Part shown: positions 9,815 through 18,948 of the stretch, in pieces
Layout: every line of letters starts with the position of its first letter
Position numbering within the stretch: the first letter of the stretch is position 1
NCBI GenBank assembly: GCA_032718475.1
Contig: JAUCBJ010005839.1
Coordinates: 1-22,823 of the forward strand
DNA length: 22,823 bases
Source: Nemertoderma westbladi
Lineage: Eukaryota > Xenacoelomorpha > Nemertodermatida > Nemertodermatidae
Reading direction: 5' to 3'
Translations under genes and position numbers: made by a program
Notes under the pieces: generated by a model
Told to the model about the DNA's origin: nothing
The model's input: only the letters and a program-made list of their open reading frames with translations
Databases searched by the model: none

Positions 9815-12800
9815 AGCTGAGGTGAAGCAGAGCGGTTCAACTGAGGTGAAGCAGAGCGGTTCAACTGAGACGAAGCAGAGTGGTTGAACTGAAGTGAAGC
9901 AGAGCGGTTCAACTGAGGTGAAGCAGAGCGGTTCAACTGAGGTGAAGCAGAGCGGTTCAGCTGAGGTGAAGCAGAGCGGTTCAGCTGAGGTGAAACAGAG
10001 CGGTTCAGCTGAGGTGAAACAGAGCGGTTCAGCTGAGGTGAAACAGAGCGGTTCAGCTGAGGTGAAGCAGAGCGGTTCAGCTGAGGTGAAGCAGAGCGGT
10101 TCAGCTGAGGTGAAACAGAGCGGTTCAGCTGAGGTGAAGCAGAACGGTTCAGCTGAGGTGAAGCAGAGCGGTTCAGCTGAGGTGAAGCAGAGCGGTTCAG
10201 CTGAGGTGAAACAGAGCGGTTCAGCTGAGGTGAAGCAGAGCGGTTCAGCTGAGGTGAAGCAGAGCGGTTCAGCTGAGGTGAAGCAGAGCGGTTCAGCTGA
10301 GGTGAAGCAGAGCGGTTCAGCTGAGGTGAAGCAGAGCGGTTCAGCTGAGGTGAAACAGAGCGGTTCAGCTGAGGTGAAGCAGAGCGGTTCAGCTGAGGTG
10401 AAGCAGAGCGGTTCATCTGAGGTAAAGCAGAGCGGTTCAGCTGAGGTGAAGCAGAGCGGTTCAGCTGAGGTGAAACAGAGCGGTTTAGCTGAGGTGAAAC
10501 AGAGCGGTTCAGCTGAGGTGAAGCAGAGCGGTTCAGCTGAGGTGAAGCAGAGCGGTTCAGCTGAGGTGAAACAGAGCGGTTCAGCTGAGGTGAAGCAGAG
10601 CGGTTCAGCTGAGGTGAAACAGAGCGGTTCAGCTGAGGTGAAGCAGAGCGGTTCAGCTGAGGTGAAACAGAGCGGTTCAGCTGAGGTGAAGCAGAGCGGT
10701 TCAGCTGAGGTGAAGCAGAGCGGTTCAGCTGAGGTGAAGCAGAGCGGTTCAGCTGAGGTGAAGCAGAGCGGTTCAGCTGAGGTGAAACAGAGCGGTTCAG
10801 CTGAGGTGAAACAGAGCGGTTCAGCTGAGGTGAAGCAGAGCGGTTCAGCTGAGGTAAAGCAGAGCGGTTCATCTGAGGTAAAGCAGAGCGGTTCAGCTGA
10901 GGTGAAGCAGAGCGGTTCAGCTGAGGTGAAACAGAGCGGTTTAGCTGAGGTGAAACAGAGCGGTTCAGCTGAGGTGAAGCAGAGCGGTTCAGCTGAGGTG
11001 AAGCAGAGCGGTTCAGCTGAGGTGAAACAGAGCGGTTCAGCTGAGGTGAAGCAGAGCGGTTCAGCTGAGGTGAAACAGAGCGGTTCAGCTGAGGTGAAGC
11101 AGAGCGGTTCAGCTGAGGTGTAAGCAGAGCGGTTCATCTGAGGTAAAGCAGAGCGGTTCAGCTGAGGTGAAGCAGAGCGGTTCAGCTGAGGTGAAGCAGA
11201 GCGGTTCAGCTGAGGTGAAGCAGAGCGGTTCAGCTGAGGTGAAACAGAGCGGTTCAGCTGAGGTGAAGCAGAGCGGTTCAGCTGAGGTAAAGCAGAGCGG
11301 TTCATCTGAGGTAAAGCAGAGCGGTTCAGCTGAGGTGAAGCAGAGCGGTTCAGCTGAGGTGAAGCAGAGCGGTTCAGCTGAGGTGAAGCAGAGCGGTTCA
11401 GCTGAGGTGAAGCAGAGCGGTTCATCTGAGGTAAAGCAGAGCGGTTCAGCTGAGGTGAAGCAGAGCGGTTCAGCTGAGGTGAAGCAGAGCGGTTCAGCTG
11501 AGGTGAAGCAGAGCGGTTCAGCTGAGGTGAAGCAGAGCGGTTCAGCTGAGGTGAAGCAGAGCGGTTCAGCTGAGGTGAATCAGAGCGGTTCAGCTGAGGT
11601 GAAGCAGAGCGGTTCAGCTGAGGTGAAACAGAGCGGTTCAGCTGAGGTGAAGCAGAGCGGTTCAGCTGAGGTGAAACAGAGCGGTTCAGCTGAGGTGAAG
11701 CAGAGCGGTTCAGCTGAGGTGAAGCAGAGCGGTTCAGCTGAGGTGAAACAGAGCGGTTCAGCTGAGGTGAAGCAGAGCGGTTCAGCTGAGGTGAAGCAGA
11801 GCGGTTCAGCTGAGGTGAAGCAGAGCGGTTCAGCTGAGGTGTAAGCAGAGCGGTTCATCTGAGGTAAAGCAGAGCGGTTCAGCTGAGGTGAAGCAGAGCG
11901 GTTCAGCTGAGGTGAAGCAGAGCGGTTCAGCTGAGGTGAAGCAGAGCGGTTCAGCTGAGGTGAAGCAGAGCGGTTCAGCTGAGGTGAAGCAGAGCGGTTC
12001 AGCTGAGGTGAAGCAGAGCGGTTCAGCTGAGGTGAAGCAGAGCGGTTCAGCTGAGGTGAAGCAGAGCGGTTCAGCTGAGGTGAAGCAGAGCGGTTCAGCT
12101 GAGGTGAAACAGAGCGGTTCAGCTGAGGTGAAGCAGAGCGGTTCAGCTGAGGTGAAGCAGAGCAGTTCAGCTGAGGTGAAGCAGAGCGGTTCAGCTGAGG
12201 TGAAGCAGAGCGGTTCAGCTGAGGTGAAGCAGAGCGGTTCAGCTGAGGTGAAGCAGAGCGGTTCAGCTGAGGTGAAGCAGAGCGGTTCAGCTGAGGTGAA
12301 GCAGAGCGGTTCAGCTGAGGTGAAGCAGAGCGGTTCAGCTGAGGTGAAGCAGAGCGGTTCAGCTGAGGTGAAGCAGAGCGGTTCAGCTGAGGTGAAGCAG
12401 AGCGGTTCAGCTGAGGTGAAGCAGAGCGGTTCAGCTGAGGTGAAACAGAGCGGTTCAGCTGAGGTGAAACAGAGCGGTTCAGCTGAGGTGAAACAGAGCG
12501 GTTCAGCTGAGGTGAAACAGAGCGGTTCAGCTGAGGTGAAACAGAGCGGTTCAGCTGAGGTGAAACAGAGCGGTTCAGCTGAGGTGAAACAGAGCGGTTC
12601 AGCTGAGGTGAAACAGAGCGGTTCAGCTGAGGTGAAACAGAGCGGTTCAGCTGAGGTGAAACAGAGCGGTTCAGCTGAGGTGAAACAGAGCGGTTCAGCT
12701 GAGGTGAAACAGAGCGGTTCAGCTGAGGTGAAACAGAGCGGTTCAGCTGAGGTGAAGCAGAGCGGTTCAGCTGAGGTGAAACAGAGCGGTTCAGCTGAGG

Positions 12801-13254
12801 TGAAGCAGAGCGGTTCAGCTGAGGTGAAACAGAGCGGTTCAGAGCTGAGGTGAAACAGAGCGGTTCAGCTGAGGTGAAACAGAGCGGTTCAGCTGAGGTG
12901 AAACAGAGCGGTTCAGCTGAGGTGAAACAGAGCGGTTCAGCTGAGGTGAAGCAGAGCGGTTCAGCTGAGGTGAAACAGAGCGGTTCAGCTGAGGTGAAAC
13001 AGAGCGGTTCAGCTGAGGTGAAACAGAGCGGTTCAGCTGAGGTGAAACAGAGCGGTTCAGCTGAGGTGAAACAGAGCGGTTCAGCTGAGGTGAAACAGAG
13101 CGGTTCAGCTGAGGTGAAGCAGAGCGGTTCAGCTGAGGTGAAACAGAGCGGTTCAGCTGAGGTGAAACAGAGCGGTTCAGCTGAGGTGAAGCAGAGCGGT
13201 TCAGCTGCGGTGAAGCAGAGCGGTTCAGCTGAGGTGAAGCAGAGCGGTTCAACT
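9815..13254 (+). repeat. 24-bp minisatellite, about 143 units
   Basis: The unit AGCTGAGGTGAAGCAGAGCG plus GTTC repeats without interruption for 3,440 bp. The commonest variation is a single G/A difference (GAAGC or GAAAC). Rarer variants are GGTTCATCTGAGGTAAAG and GGTTTAGCT. Both outer edges carry the diverged TTCAACT form, the pattern expected when an array is homogenised by unequal exchange. Three register breaks occur: an extra T in GAGGTGTAAGC at 11121 and 11842, and an extra AG near 12841. The plus frame reads KQSGSAEV and two minus frames also stay open (LNRSASPQ and TSAEPLCF), which produces very long false ORFs. The breaks are not multiples of three, so I treat the array as non-coding. 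Most units contain CAGCTG, an E-box-type palindrome. It is not a CRISPR, as there are no spacers. Confidence 0.97.
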
Positions 13255-14341
13255 CGAAAAATTACCTCATTTTTATGATTACAAGTTGTGGGAATGTGTA
13301 GACCAAATCTTGAACAAATTTACCAACTGTAGGCCTATAATTTTTAAGTATACAATTAATTTTATCTTCTAGTAGATAATAATAAATTTCCATGAAAGAA
13401 CAGACTGAAAATGCCGCTATTTACTGCAATTAGCATTATTAACTAATTAACTGCTTTGATATTAGGTTCTCGTTCTCGTCTCTAAGTCCACACGTAAATT
13501 CTGCTTGGAAAATTTCTAAACGTTTGCTAGACTACACGTGTAGTGTACCAGGCTTGATTAGATTTCATCGAGGATTGACCGATTTATTGACCGATACTGT
13601 ATGGATGCTCGGAACTTGATAAGCCTAATATTGCAGAGATATCGCTACAACTTCATAAAGCAATGAGAACTATATGTGCAATAGGAAACTATGTTTCTAA
13701 TGGAATTCTATGTAAACTCTTTGGTATGATCAACCTGGAAGATTTCCTATACTTCAAAACTGCGTCATTTACCTACAGCATCTTAAATTGTCCTAATAGA
13801 AAGGTTCTTTTCTTCTTTCATCATTTAATCTGTCTGCACCTTGCAGGTCTGTCTAGTGCTCAGATTTTTTTCCGTTATGGTGTCTCCGCATGGCACCTCG
13901 GTTTACCAAGTTTGTCTTCTCTGAGTGTCTCTAGATACAGTTTCAAGGCCATACGGAATCGACATGGAAAATCTCAAGCCACCGAACTGAGTCCTGCTAG
14001 TCAGTATAAACTCTTTTTTATTGGTACCATACTGAGTTGCACCACTGGCTCACATGCAGCTCGCCATTTAGTGGTATTGGACTTTTATAATCTTTATCAA
14101 TAATAATAATACCCATAAAAGTATAAGTATAATAAATAATACTTAATCAATAATACTCCTAATGATATGGCATCTGATTAGGCTCAAAATCCAATATTTC
14201 ACTCTTCAATATCAGTATGGTGTTCTTCAATATCAATATTGCGAGTAATATCAATAATATTACATCATCATGCAATATTATTACACCTTAATGCAATATA
14301 TATTGAATATTCAATAATTAACAGAAATTCAATCAATATTG
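13255..14341. other. Gene-free stretch, becoming AATATT-rich toward its end
   Basis: The largest frame, 13663-14103 (+, 146 codons from an ATG), has no recognisable domain, an uneven composition and no conserved motif, so I do not call it. From about 14100 the sequence is dominated by AATAAT and CAATAT words that lead into the palindrome array. Confidence 0.5.
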
Positions 14342-14661
14342 TGCAAATATTGATTCAATATACAAACATATTGAATCAATATGTTGACATGGTGGCAACA
14401 TATTGAATCAATATGTTGACATGGTGGCAACATATTGAATCAATATTTGCACATATTGCACCAATAAGTTGACACGCTGGCAACATATTGAATCAATATG
14501 TTAACATGCTGGCAACATATTGAATCAATATGTTGGCAACATATTGAATCAATATTCTGCCAACATATTGATTCAATATGTTGCCAACATATTGATTCAA
14601 TATGTTGCCAACATATTGATTCAATATGTTGCCAACATATTGAATCAATATGTTGACATGT
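14342..14661. repeat. Array of CAACATATTGATTCAATATG palindromes
   Basis: Eleven copies of TATTGAWTCAATA occur, each extended to roughly CAACATATTGATTCAATATG plus TTG, which is almost its own reverse complement. In the left part the spacing is mostly 32 bp (with ACATGGTG or ACATGCTG between) and the central base reads GAATC. From about 14520 the spacing is exactly 24 bp, and from 14568 the centre reads GATTC, that is, the unit is inverted. The last copy at 14640 switches back. The whole block can fold on itself at two scales. Open frames inside (14440-14784 and 14520-14702) are products of the repeat. Confidence 0.9.
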
Positions 14662-14896
14662 TGGCGGGAAATTTAAATATGGCTTACAGATTGTTCTACT
14701 GAAATACAGTACTGCAGTACAGTGATAGTGGTATAGGCCTACAATCCCGTACCGGTACCGGTTAGTGGTGTTAATCACAACCATTGCTAATTGTTGACAT
14801 ACTTACAGACAGTATTATATCTAAATATTCTGAATGTGGGACTGTCTAGCGTCTATATGCTACATTACTGTAGTATCCTATAGTGTGCTATGGGCT

Positions 14897-15700
14897 ATGG
14901 CAGAAGAAACTGAGTCAAGTGATTTATTTTTAATTGACCTGGAAAATACTCTTAATTCCTGTATAAGGTTTTCTTCAGGAATACAAGCACGTTTGGACTC
15001 AGAATATTACGACTACCTCCAGAGGGCGTTAAATCACTTTATTACAACTATTCAGATAATGCTGAATGACTCAGAAGTTACAACTGTTTCCGGTAACAAT
15101 ACAGATAGTCAACTTCCTTTATTAGCTCAACTAGCAAGTGAGTTAAAGGAATGGCGATTATGGTTTTCTAGTATTGCCCCTCCTGGAAGTTGCACATCTT
15201 GTGTTTCATTACCATCTTTTTCATTTCCTTTGGTTAGTTTATCTCATGATAATGCACCAGTAGTTGGCCGCCCCCATTACTACATTTCTAAAGAAACTTT
15301 GGAGGAATTGCGGGATATCGGCTTCACTTGGGTGCAAATTTCGGAAATGTTTAGTGTTAGTCGCTCCACGATTACACGACGGGTTTCCGAATTTGGGATT
15401 CAAACATGGAGAACTTTCAGTACGATGTCTGACGATGAACTCAAAACTATTATTAAGGATATACATGGGCAGTATGGTAATGCTGGTTGTACTCTTGTTT
15501 ATGGAATAATTATGTCTAGAGGTATTCGTGTCCCTAAAAGCCGTGTTCATCAACTTCTGACTGAAATCGATCCAATAATGTCAGCGCAACGTTGGGGTGC
15601 TTTAGTAAGACGCCGGAAGTACAGTGTATCAGGTGCTAATGCACTCTGGCACATATACGGACACCATAGTCTTTACCATAGTCTTAGTCTAGTATATTAG
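14897..15700 (+). pseudogene. Integrase-type (IS3EU-like) transposase, N-terminal part only
   Basis: I recognise the family from the block GRPHYYISKETLEELRDIGF and the following TWVQISEMFSVSRSTITRRV (residues about 124-162), a helix-turn-helix for DNA binding. Next come a second helical segment around 177-225, then RWGALVRRRKYSVSGANALW leading into the catalytic core. Relatives in fish and invertebrates go on with LWHIDG(H/N)H, where the Asp is the first acid of the DDE triad, and then about 200 more residues. Here that codon (15656-15658, TAC) encodes Tyr. The frame then degenerates into a HSLYHSLSLVY tail and stops, so the other two catalytic residues are absent. I start at the ATG at 14897 (MAEETESS), giving 267 residues; the upstream in-frame ATG at 14834 gives an unlike hydrophobic leader. 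It converges on the HECT gene, with only 4 bp between the stop codons. It is presumably unable to transpose by itself. Confidence 0.75.
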
Positions 15701-15704
15701 TAGG

Positions 15705-17324
15705 TCACTCATTACCGAATGACATTCCGAATGTCAAGGCCTTATCAAATGCTACCTCGAAGTTTTCATATGCTATATGAACAGTGGGTATAGTAAGTGT
15801 CTCGAAACAGGTTTCTGAAAATGGTAGAGCTCGTTCCTCATCATTTTGGGCAAACTTCAATTTTAGATGATCATTAAAGCCACTAGCAGGTAAAAACGTT
15901 GCTCCAGTGGTGAATTGTAATATTAGATTTGTCACATTTCTAGTTAGCCCACTTTCACCAACAGGTAAGAAGCGACCATTTGATCTTTGAAGATACTCCT
16001 TAAAATGAGACTCCGCCCAAATCTCGTGTTCTTCAACAAGATCAGAAGAATATGAGAACAGTCCAAATAGTGTGTCAGGGTCCAAGTGCTGTCGCCCAAA
16101 TAAGGGGAACATTTCGTCTTGATACTTCTTCAAAACATCATATAAACCAATATTACGTAATCCTTCCGCCATACCTTCTATATGGGCTTTTTTTTTGTAG
16201 ACAAGCTCATCCATGAGAATAATATCTATAGCTTCCTCTGCGTTATCACTTGTAATAACACATTCTGTCCCCCAGCCACTATCAGCCATCGAATGTAGCA
16301 TTGTAGGATCACAATATAGCTCATCTATTAATGTATCTTTAACTTCTTGCGATTGACTGAACTTTATTTTCTCTAACTGATTAATAACCATATGTTTTGC
16401 CTTATACGATGTTGAATTAGGCATATCTGCACAAACTAATGATTTTATAGGGTCCCCACCCAAAACGGACTCCAAGAAATAGCTCGCAATAGGTATCGCA
16501 GGACCGCCTTGAATAATTATATATGAAATTGCCATACCTGAAACTTCAACTTGTTGAGGAGTGAGACAACGTTTAGGTATATTACCCTTCTCTGTTTCAT
16601 CAAAGTACTCCCTAACTAAACAAGATGAAAATTCACTCAAAAATTCATTTTTGAGCCCACCAATATCAACGCCATTTTCGTCTTCATATATAACATGCAG
16701 TTTTGGTAGAGGTAACTTTGGAGTACGTTTGTACCTCTTCATCAATGTGAGGCCCCTTATCCACTCCTGACCGCGGGATAGCGATATTGTTTCGAGTTGA
16801 TCATCATCAACCAAAGTCTGTTGTACATGTCGCAAAATAGTTGCTCCATCAAAACCATGAAATGTACACTCTGTAGATTCAGTATTAGATTGGCCTGCAT
16901 CTATTGCCTGTTGTGTTACAGTTGAAGACGAATTCTGACTACCATCTGTTGCTTCGTCTATCTGATTATCGCCATTAGAGGCAATGGGGGTTGCGGGTGT
17001 ATCTTCTATCTCTACTTGTGGTTCCTCACTAGAATTAGGGAAATTTAATCGTGTTTGTCGTCTTGTAACTGGTGCAGAAACACCCGAAGCATCAGAATCA
17101 TCACTTTCTACTCCTGGTAGCTTTTCAAGCAGTTGTATGTATAATGGCGTATTATTTCTGTATAGATTTCGAAGAGCATTTCCATCGAAAGTGAAATCAG
17201 AACTAAAGTTCCAATCGTGTACTTTGACTCTTTCAACTTTCACAAACTTGAAATCAGTTTTATCCACATTTAAACCAGAGATGATATTTTTAATCTGGTT
17301 AGCGATATCATGAGCATTATCCAT
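15705..17324 (-). CDS. HECT-domain E3 ubiquitin ligase, G2E3-like, transposon-associated
   Basis: The 539-residue protein has an acidic, Ser/Thr-rich, probably disordered segment at about 72-155 and a HECT domain at about 205-539. The N-lobe shows YEDENGVDIGGLKNEFLSEF (213-232) and the IIIQGGPAIP block (269-278) typical of the G2E3-like branch. The C-lobe shows LILQFTTGATFLP (467-479) and LPFSETCFETLTIP (500-513), in which C506 is the cysteine that accepts ubiquitin from an E2 and passes it to a substrate. The frame is intact, and the domain reaches its normal C-terminal end. I start at the ATG at 17322-17324; the frame extends 15 nt upstream only to a TTG. No substrate-binding domain is recognised at the N-terminus. 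HECT genes of this branch are repeated and transposon-linked in many animal genomes, and the transposase next door suggests the same here. A 5' UTR intron is possible. Confidence 0.85.
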   Translation of the reverse strand: MDNAHDIANQIKNIISGLNVDKTDFKFVKVERVKVHDWNFSSDFTFDGNALRNLYRNNTPLYIQLLEKLPGVESDDSDASGVSAPVTRRQTRLNFPNSSEEPQVEIEDTPATPIASNGDNQIDEATDGSQNSSSTVTQQAIDAGQSNTESTECTFHGFDGATILRHVQQTLVDDDQLETISLSRGQEWIRGLTLMKRYKRTPKLPLPKLHVIYEDENGVDIGGLKNEFLSEFSSCLVREYFDETEKGNIPKRCLTPQQVEVSGMAISYIIIQGGPAIPIASYFLESVLGGDPIKSLVCADMPNSTSYKAKHMVINQLEKIKFSQSQEVKDTLIDELYCDPTMLHSMADSGWGTECVITSDNAEEAIDIILMDELVYKKKAHIEGMAEGLRNIGLYDVLKKYQDEMFPLFGRQHLDPDTLFGLFSYSSDLVEEHEIWAESHFKEYLQRSNGRFLPVGESGLTRNVTNLILQFTTGATFLPASGFNDHLKLKFAQNDEERALPFSETCFETLTIPTVHIAYENFEVAFDKALTFGMSFGNE

Positions 17325-18069
17325 ATAATCTGTAAACAATTAATTATATTATATGATGGCTAATACATACATATAGGGAAATCCACTACCGGTATCTGTA
17401 TCTGACAGTCTAGAAATAATCTTCAGTCTGACAGTCAAAATTAAGTCATTACGGACAAAAAAGTAATTTCATAAAAAATTCGCCCCAGGTTTATATAATA
17501 TACAGATAATAATAATGATTAGGGTCTATAACTAACTACAGTACAGCAGTAGATCTAGATGCAAACTATTTCACTAGACAAATAGCCAGTAGACAAAACT
17601 AGACAGTAGACAAATATTTAAAACAATAAACATCAAGGGGCGATCCGACTCGCACCCATATTTTAGCCCCCCCGCCCTGTAACCTGATACCGGTAGTAAA
17701 TACAGAAATAATGGGTAAGTAAAGGCTGAAAGGTGACAAAATTTTTGACTCTGATTCACTTACCAAAAGTAATACCAGAAAATTTCCAAACAACATCGCC
17801 GTGTAATGTCTGTCGTTCATTAGTATGAAATGGTCGCAGTATCTTCAGCTCTTTGAAAGTCTTCGATTCTATTCTATCTATAGCCAGTTTAGGTAGCTAC
17901 ATTTAGATTACATTACATTTAGATATTTACATGTACTGCATTGTTGGACATCAGCAGTACACTACTGCTCTATGATGTTGTACTGATGGTACCGGTACCG
18001 GGCATGCTGCCTACTGGAACACAGTAATTCTGTAATAAATACCCTCTATTTTAAGTATCTCAGTTGAAT
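17325..18069. other. Gene-free stretch between HECT and LINE ORF1
   Basis: No separate gene is supported. It should hold the HECT gene's 5' region (minus strand) and the 5' end of the LINE (plus strand). Frames at 17574-17759 and 17599-17820 (-) have no recognisable domain. ACCGGT words occur near 17388, 17691 and 17990-18000, and partly repeated AGTAGACAAA words near 17575-17618. Confidence 0.5.
17330..17763 (-). other. Possible intron in the 5' leader of the HECT gene
   Basis: On the minus strand a consensus donor (TTTTG then GTAAGT, exon ending at 17764) is followed 434 bp on by a consensus acceptor (TTGTTTACAG, ending at 17330). That acceptor lies just 5 nt before the HECT ATG. The upstream exon contains an ATG at 17818-17820 (19 codons to the donor), but joining it at this acceptor puts it out of frame with HECT. 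The intron would therefore lie in a 5' UTR, with an upstream ATG. Confidence 0.35.
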
Positions 18070-18948
18070 ATGGCCTCTAAGAATCCCAATAAACATTCTG
18101 GAGGTGGACATCGAAATAAATCGCACTCCCATCACCTGAACGATGACAGCTCGCTTCGTTCCGGTTCCCGGTATTCCCCCATTACTACCGTAGATGCGGG
18201 GGATGCTGACTCCGACGTGTTTCCCGATTATGACACTGATTTAGGAAAAATTCTCTCCGCTATGAATAGCCTCAGGGACCACATGGAAGGTAAATTCGAC
18301 TCAGTCTTCCACGAATTGTACACCATTCGTGATTCGGTTACGGATCTGAAAGAAAACGTAAGTGAGCTTTCTTCCATCCTGGAAGGTAAGATTAACAACC
18401 TCTCTGAGCGAATAACATCCTCAGATAGGATGCATCTGAGTGATCGTGTATATAGTCGCCGTTGGAATATTATTCTGTATGAAGCGCAAACCATTTCTCT
18501 ATCCGGTAAGGAAACAAATGTTGAAACGAGGAAAATCGTTACTGATATTGCAGTCAGTATTGGCCTCCCCAACCCTCATCTTGCCGCCTGTCATCGCCTT
18601 TCCCAAAAACCCAAAGCCCCTATCATTCTGAAATTTGTCCAACTAGAAGATACCTCTAGTTGGCTATCTAAATGGAAACAGTTCAGCGAGAAGGGTTTGA
18701 CGATTTCTCAAGATATACCCGCTGAACTACAACCTATACGGAGGGATCTCCTCCGTATGAAGAAGACGTTCACAGCGGATATACGGTCAATGACACGGCT
18801 TGTTATCGACTACAAGCACTATCCCTTTATCTATCTACGTCACCGCAACGGAACTGTTACTACCTCCACTATTGTTCCGACGGTTCCGGTCATTCCTGAC
18901 ATACGTCATTCAGTATCCGTTCCTCGTGATTTGGGTGACAGTGCGTGA
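18070..18948 (+). CDS. LINE ORF1: coiled-coil RNA-binding protein
   Basis: This 292-residue protein is expected to bind the element's RNA and form the retrotransposition particle. The N-terminus is basic, His/Ser/Lys-rich and probably disordered (1-35). Residues about 57-118 form heptads (LGKILSAMNSLRDHMEGKF and on), a likely trimeric coiled coil. Residues about 129-205 (RRWNIILYEAQ through HRLSQKPKAPIILKFVQLED) resemble the RRM-like domain of L1/CR1-type ORF1 proteins. Residues 206-260 (KGLTISQDIPAELQPIRRDL) match the C-terminal domain that follows it. The start is the ATG at 18070, not the TTG six bases earlier. ORF2 follows after an unusually long spacer. Confidence 0.75.
   Translation: MASKNPNKHSGGGHRNKSHSHHLNDDSSLRSGSRYSPITTVDAGDADSDVFPDYDTDLGKILSAMNSLRDHMEGKFDSVFHELYTIRDSVTDLKENVSELSSILEGKINNLSERITSSDRMHLSDRVYSRRWNIILYEAQTISLSGKETNVETRKIVTDIAVSIGLPNPHLAACHRLSQKPKAPIILKFVQLEDTSSWLSKWKQFSEKGLTISQDIPAELQPIRRDLLRMKKTFTADIRSMTRLVIDYKHYPFIYLRHRNGTVTTSTIVPTVPVIPDIRHSVSVPRDLGDSA

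Noticed and set aside
13235-13256. GGTTCAACTCG at the array edge resembling a tRNA B box
   Set aside because: No matching A box at a suitable distance and no foldable cloverleaf. The similarity comes from one diverged repeat unit.
9803-13278. Very long ORFs over the 24-bp array on both strands, up to 540 codons
   Set aside because: They are produced by a 24-bp repeat lacking stops in some phases. Register-breaking indels of 1, 1 and 2 bases show no protection of a reading frame.
13663-14103. 146-codon ORF on the plus strand
   Set aside because: No domain, motif or family resemblance is visible. A frame of this length can arise by chance, and it has no supporting signals.
9815-14661. CRISPR-like arrays
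   Set aside because: The 24-bp units are contiguous with no unique spacers, and the palindrome array has only short repeated linkers. The DNA is eukaryotic.
14746-18000. GTACCGGTACCGG near 14750 and its inverse near 17990 as terminal repeats of the integrase/HECT element
   Set aside because: The motif recurs throughout the window, similarity does not extend beyond it, and I see no target duplication beside it. The element's true ends are not identified.
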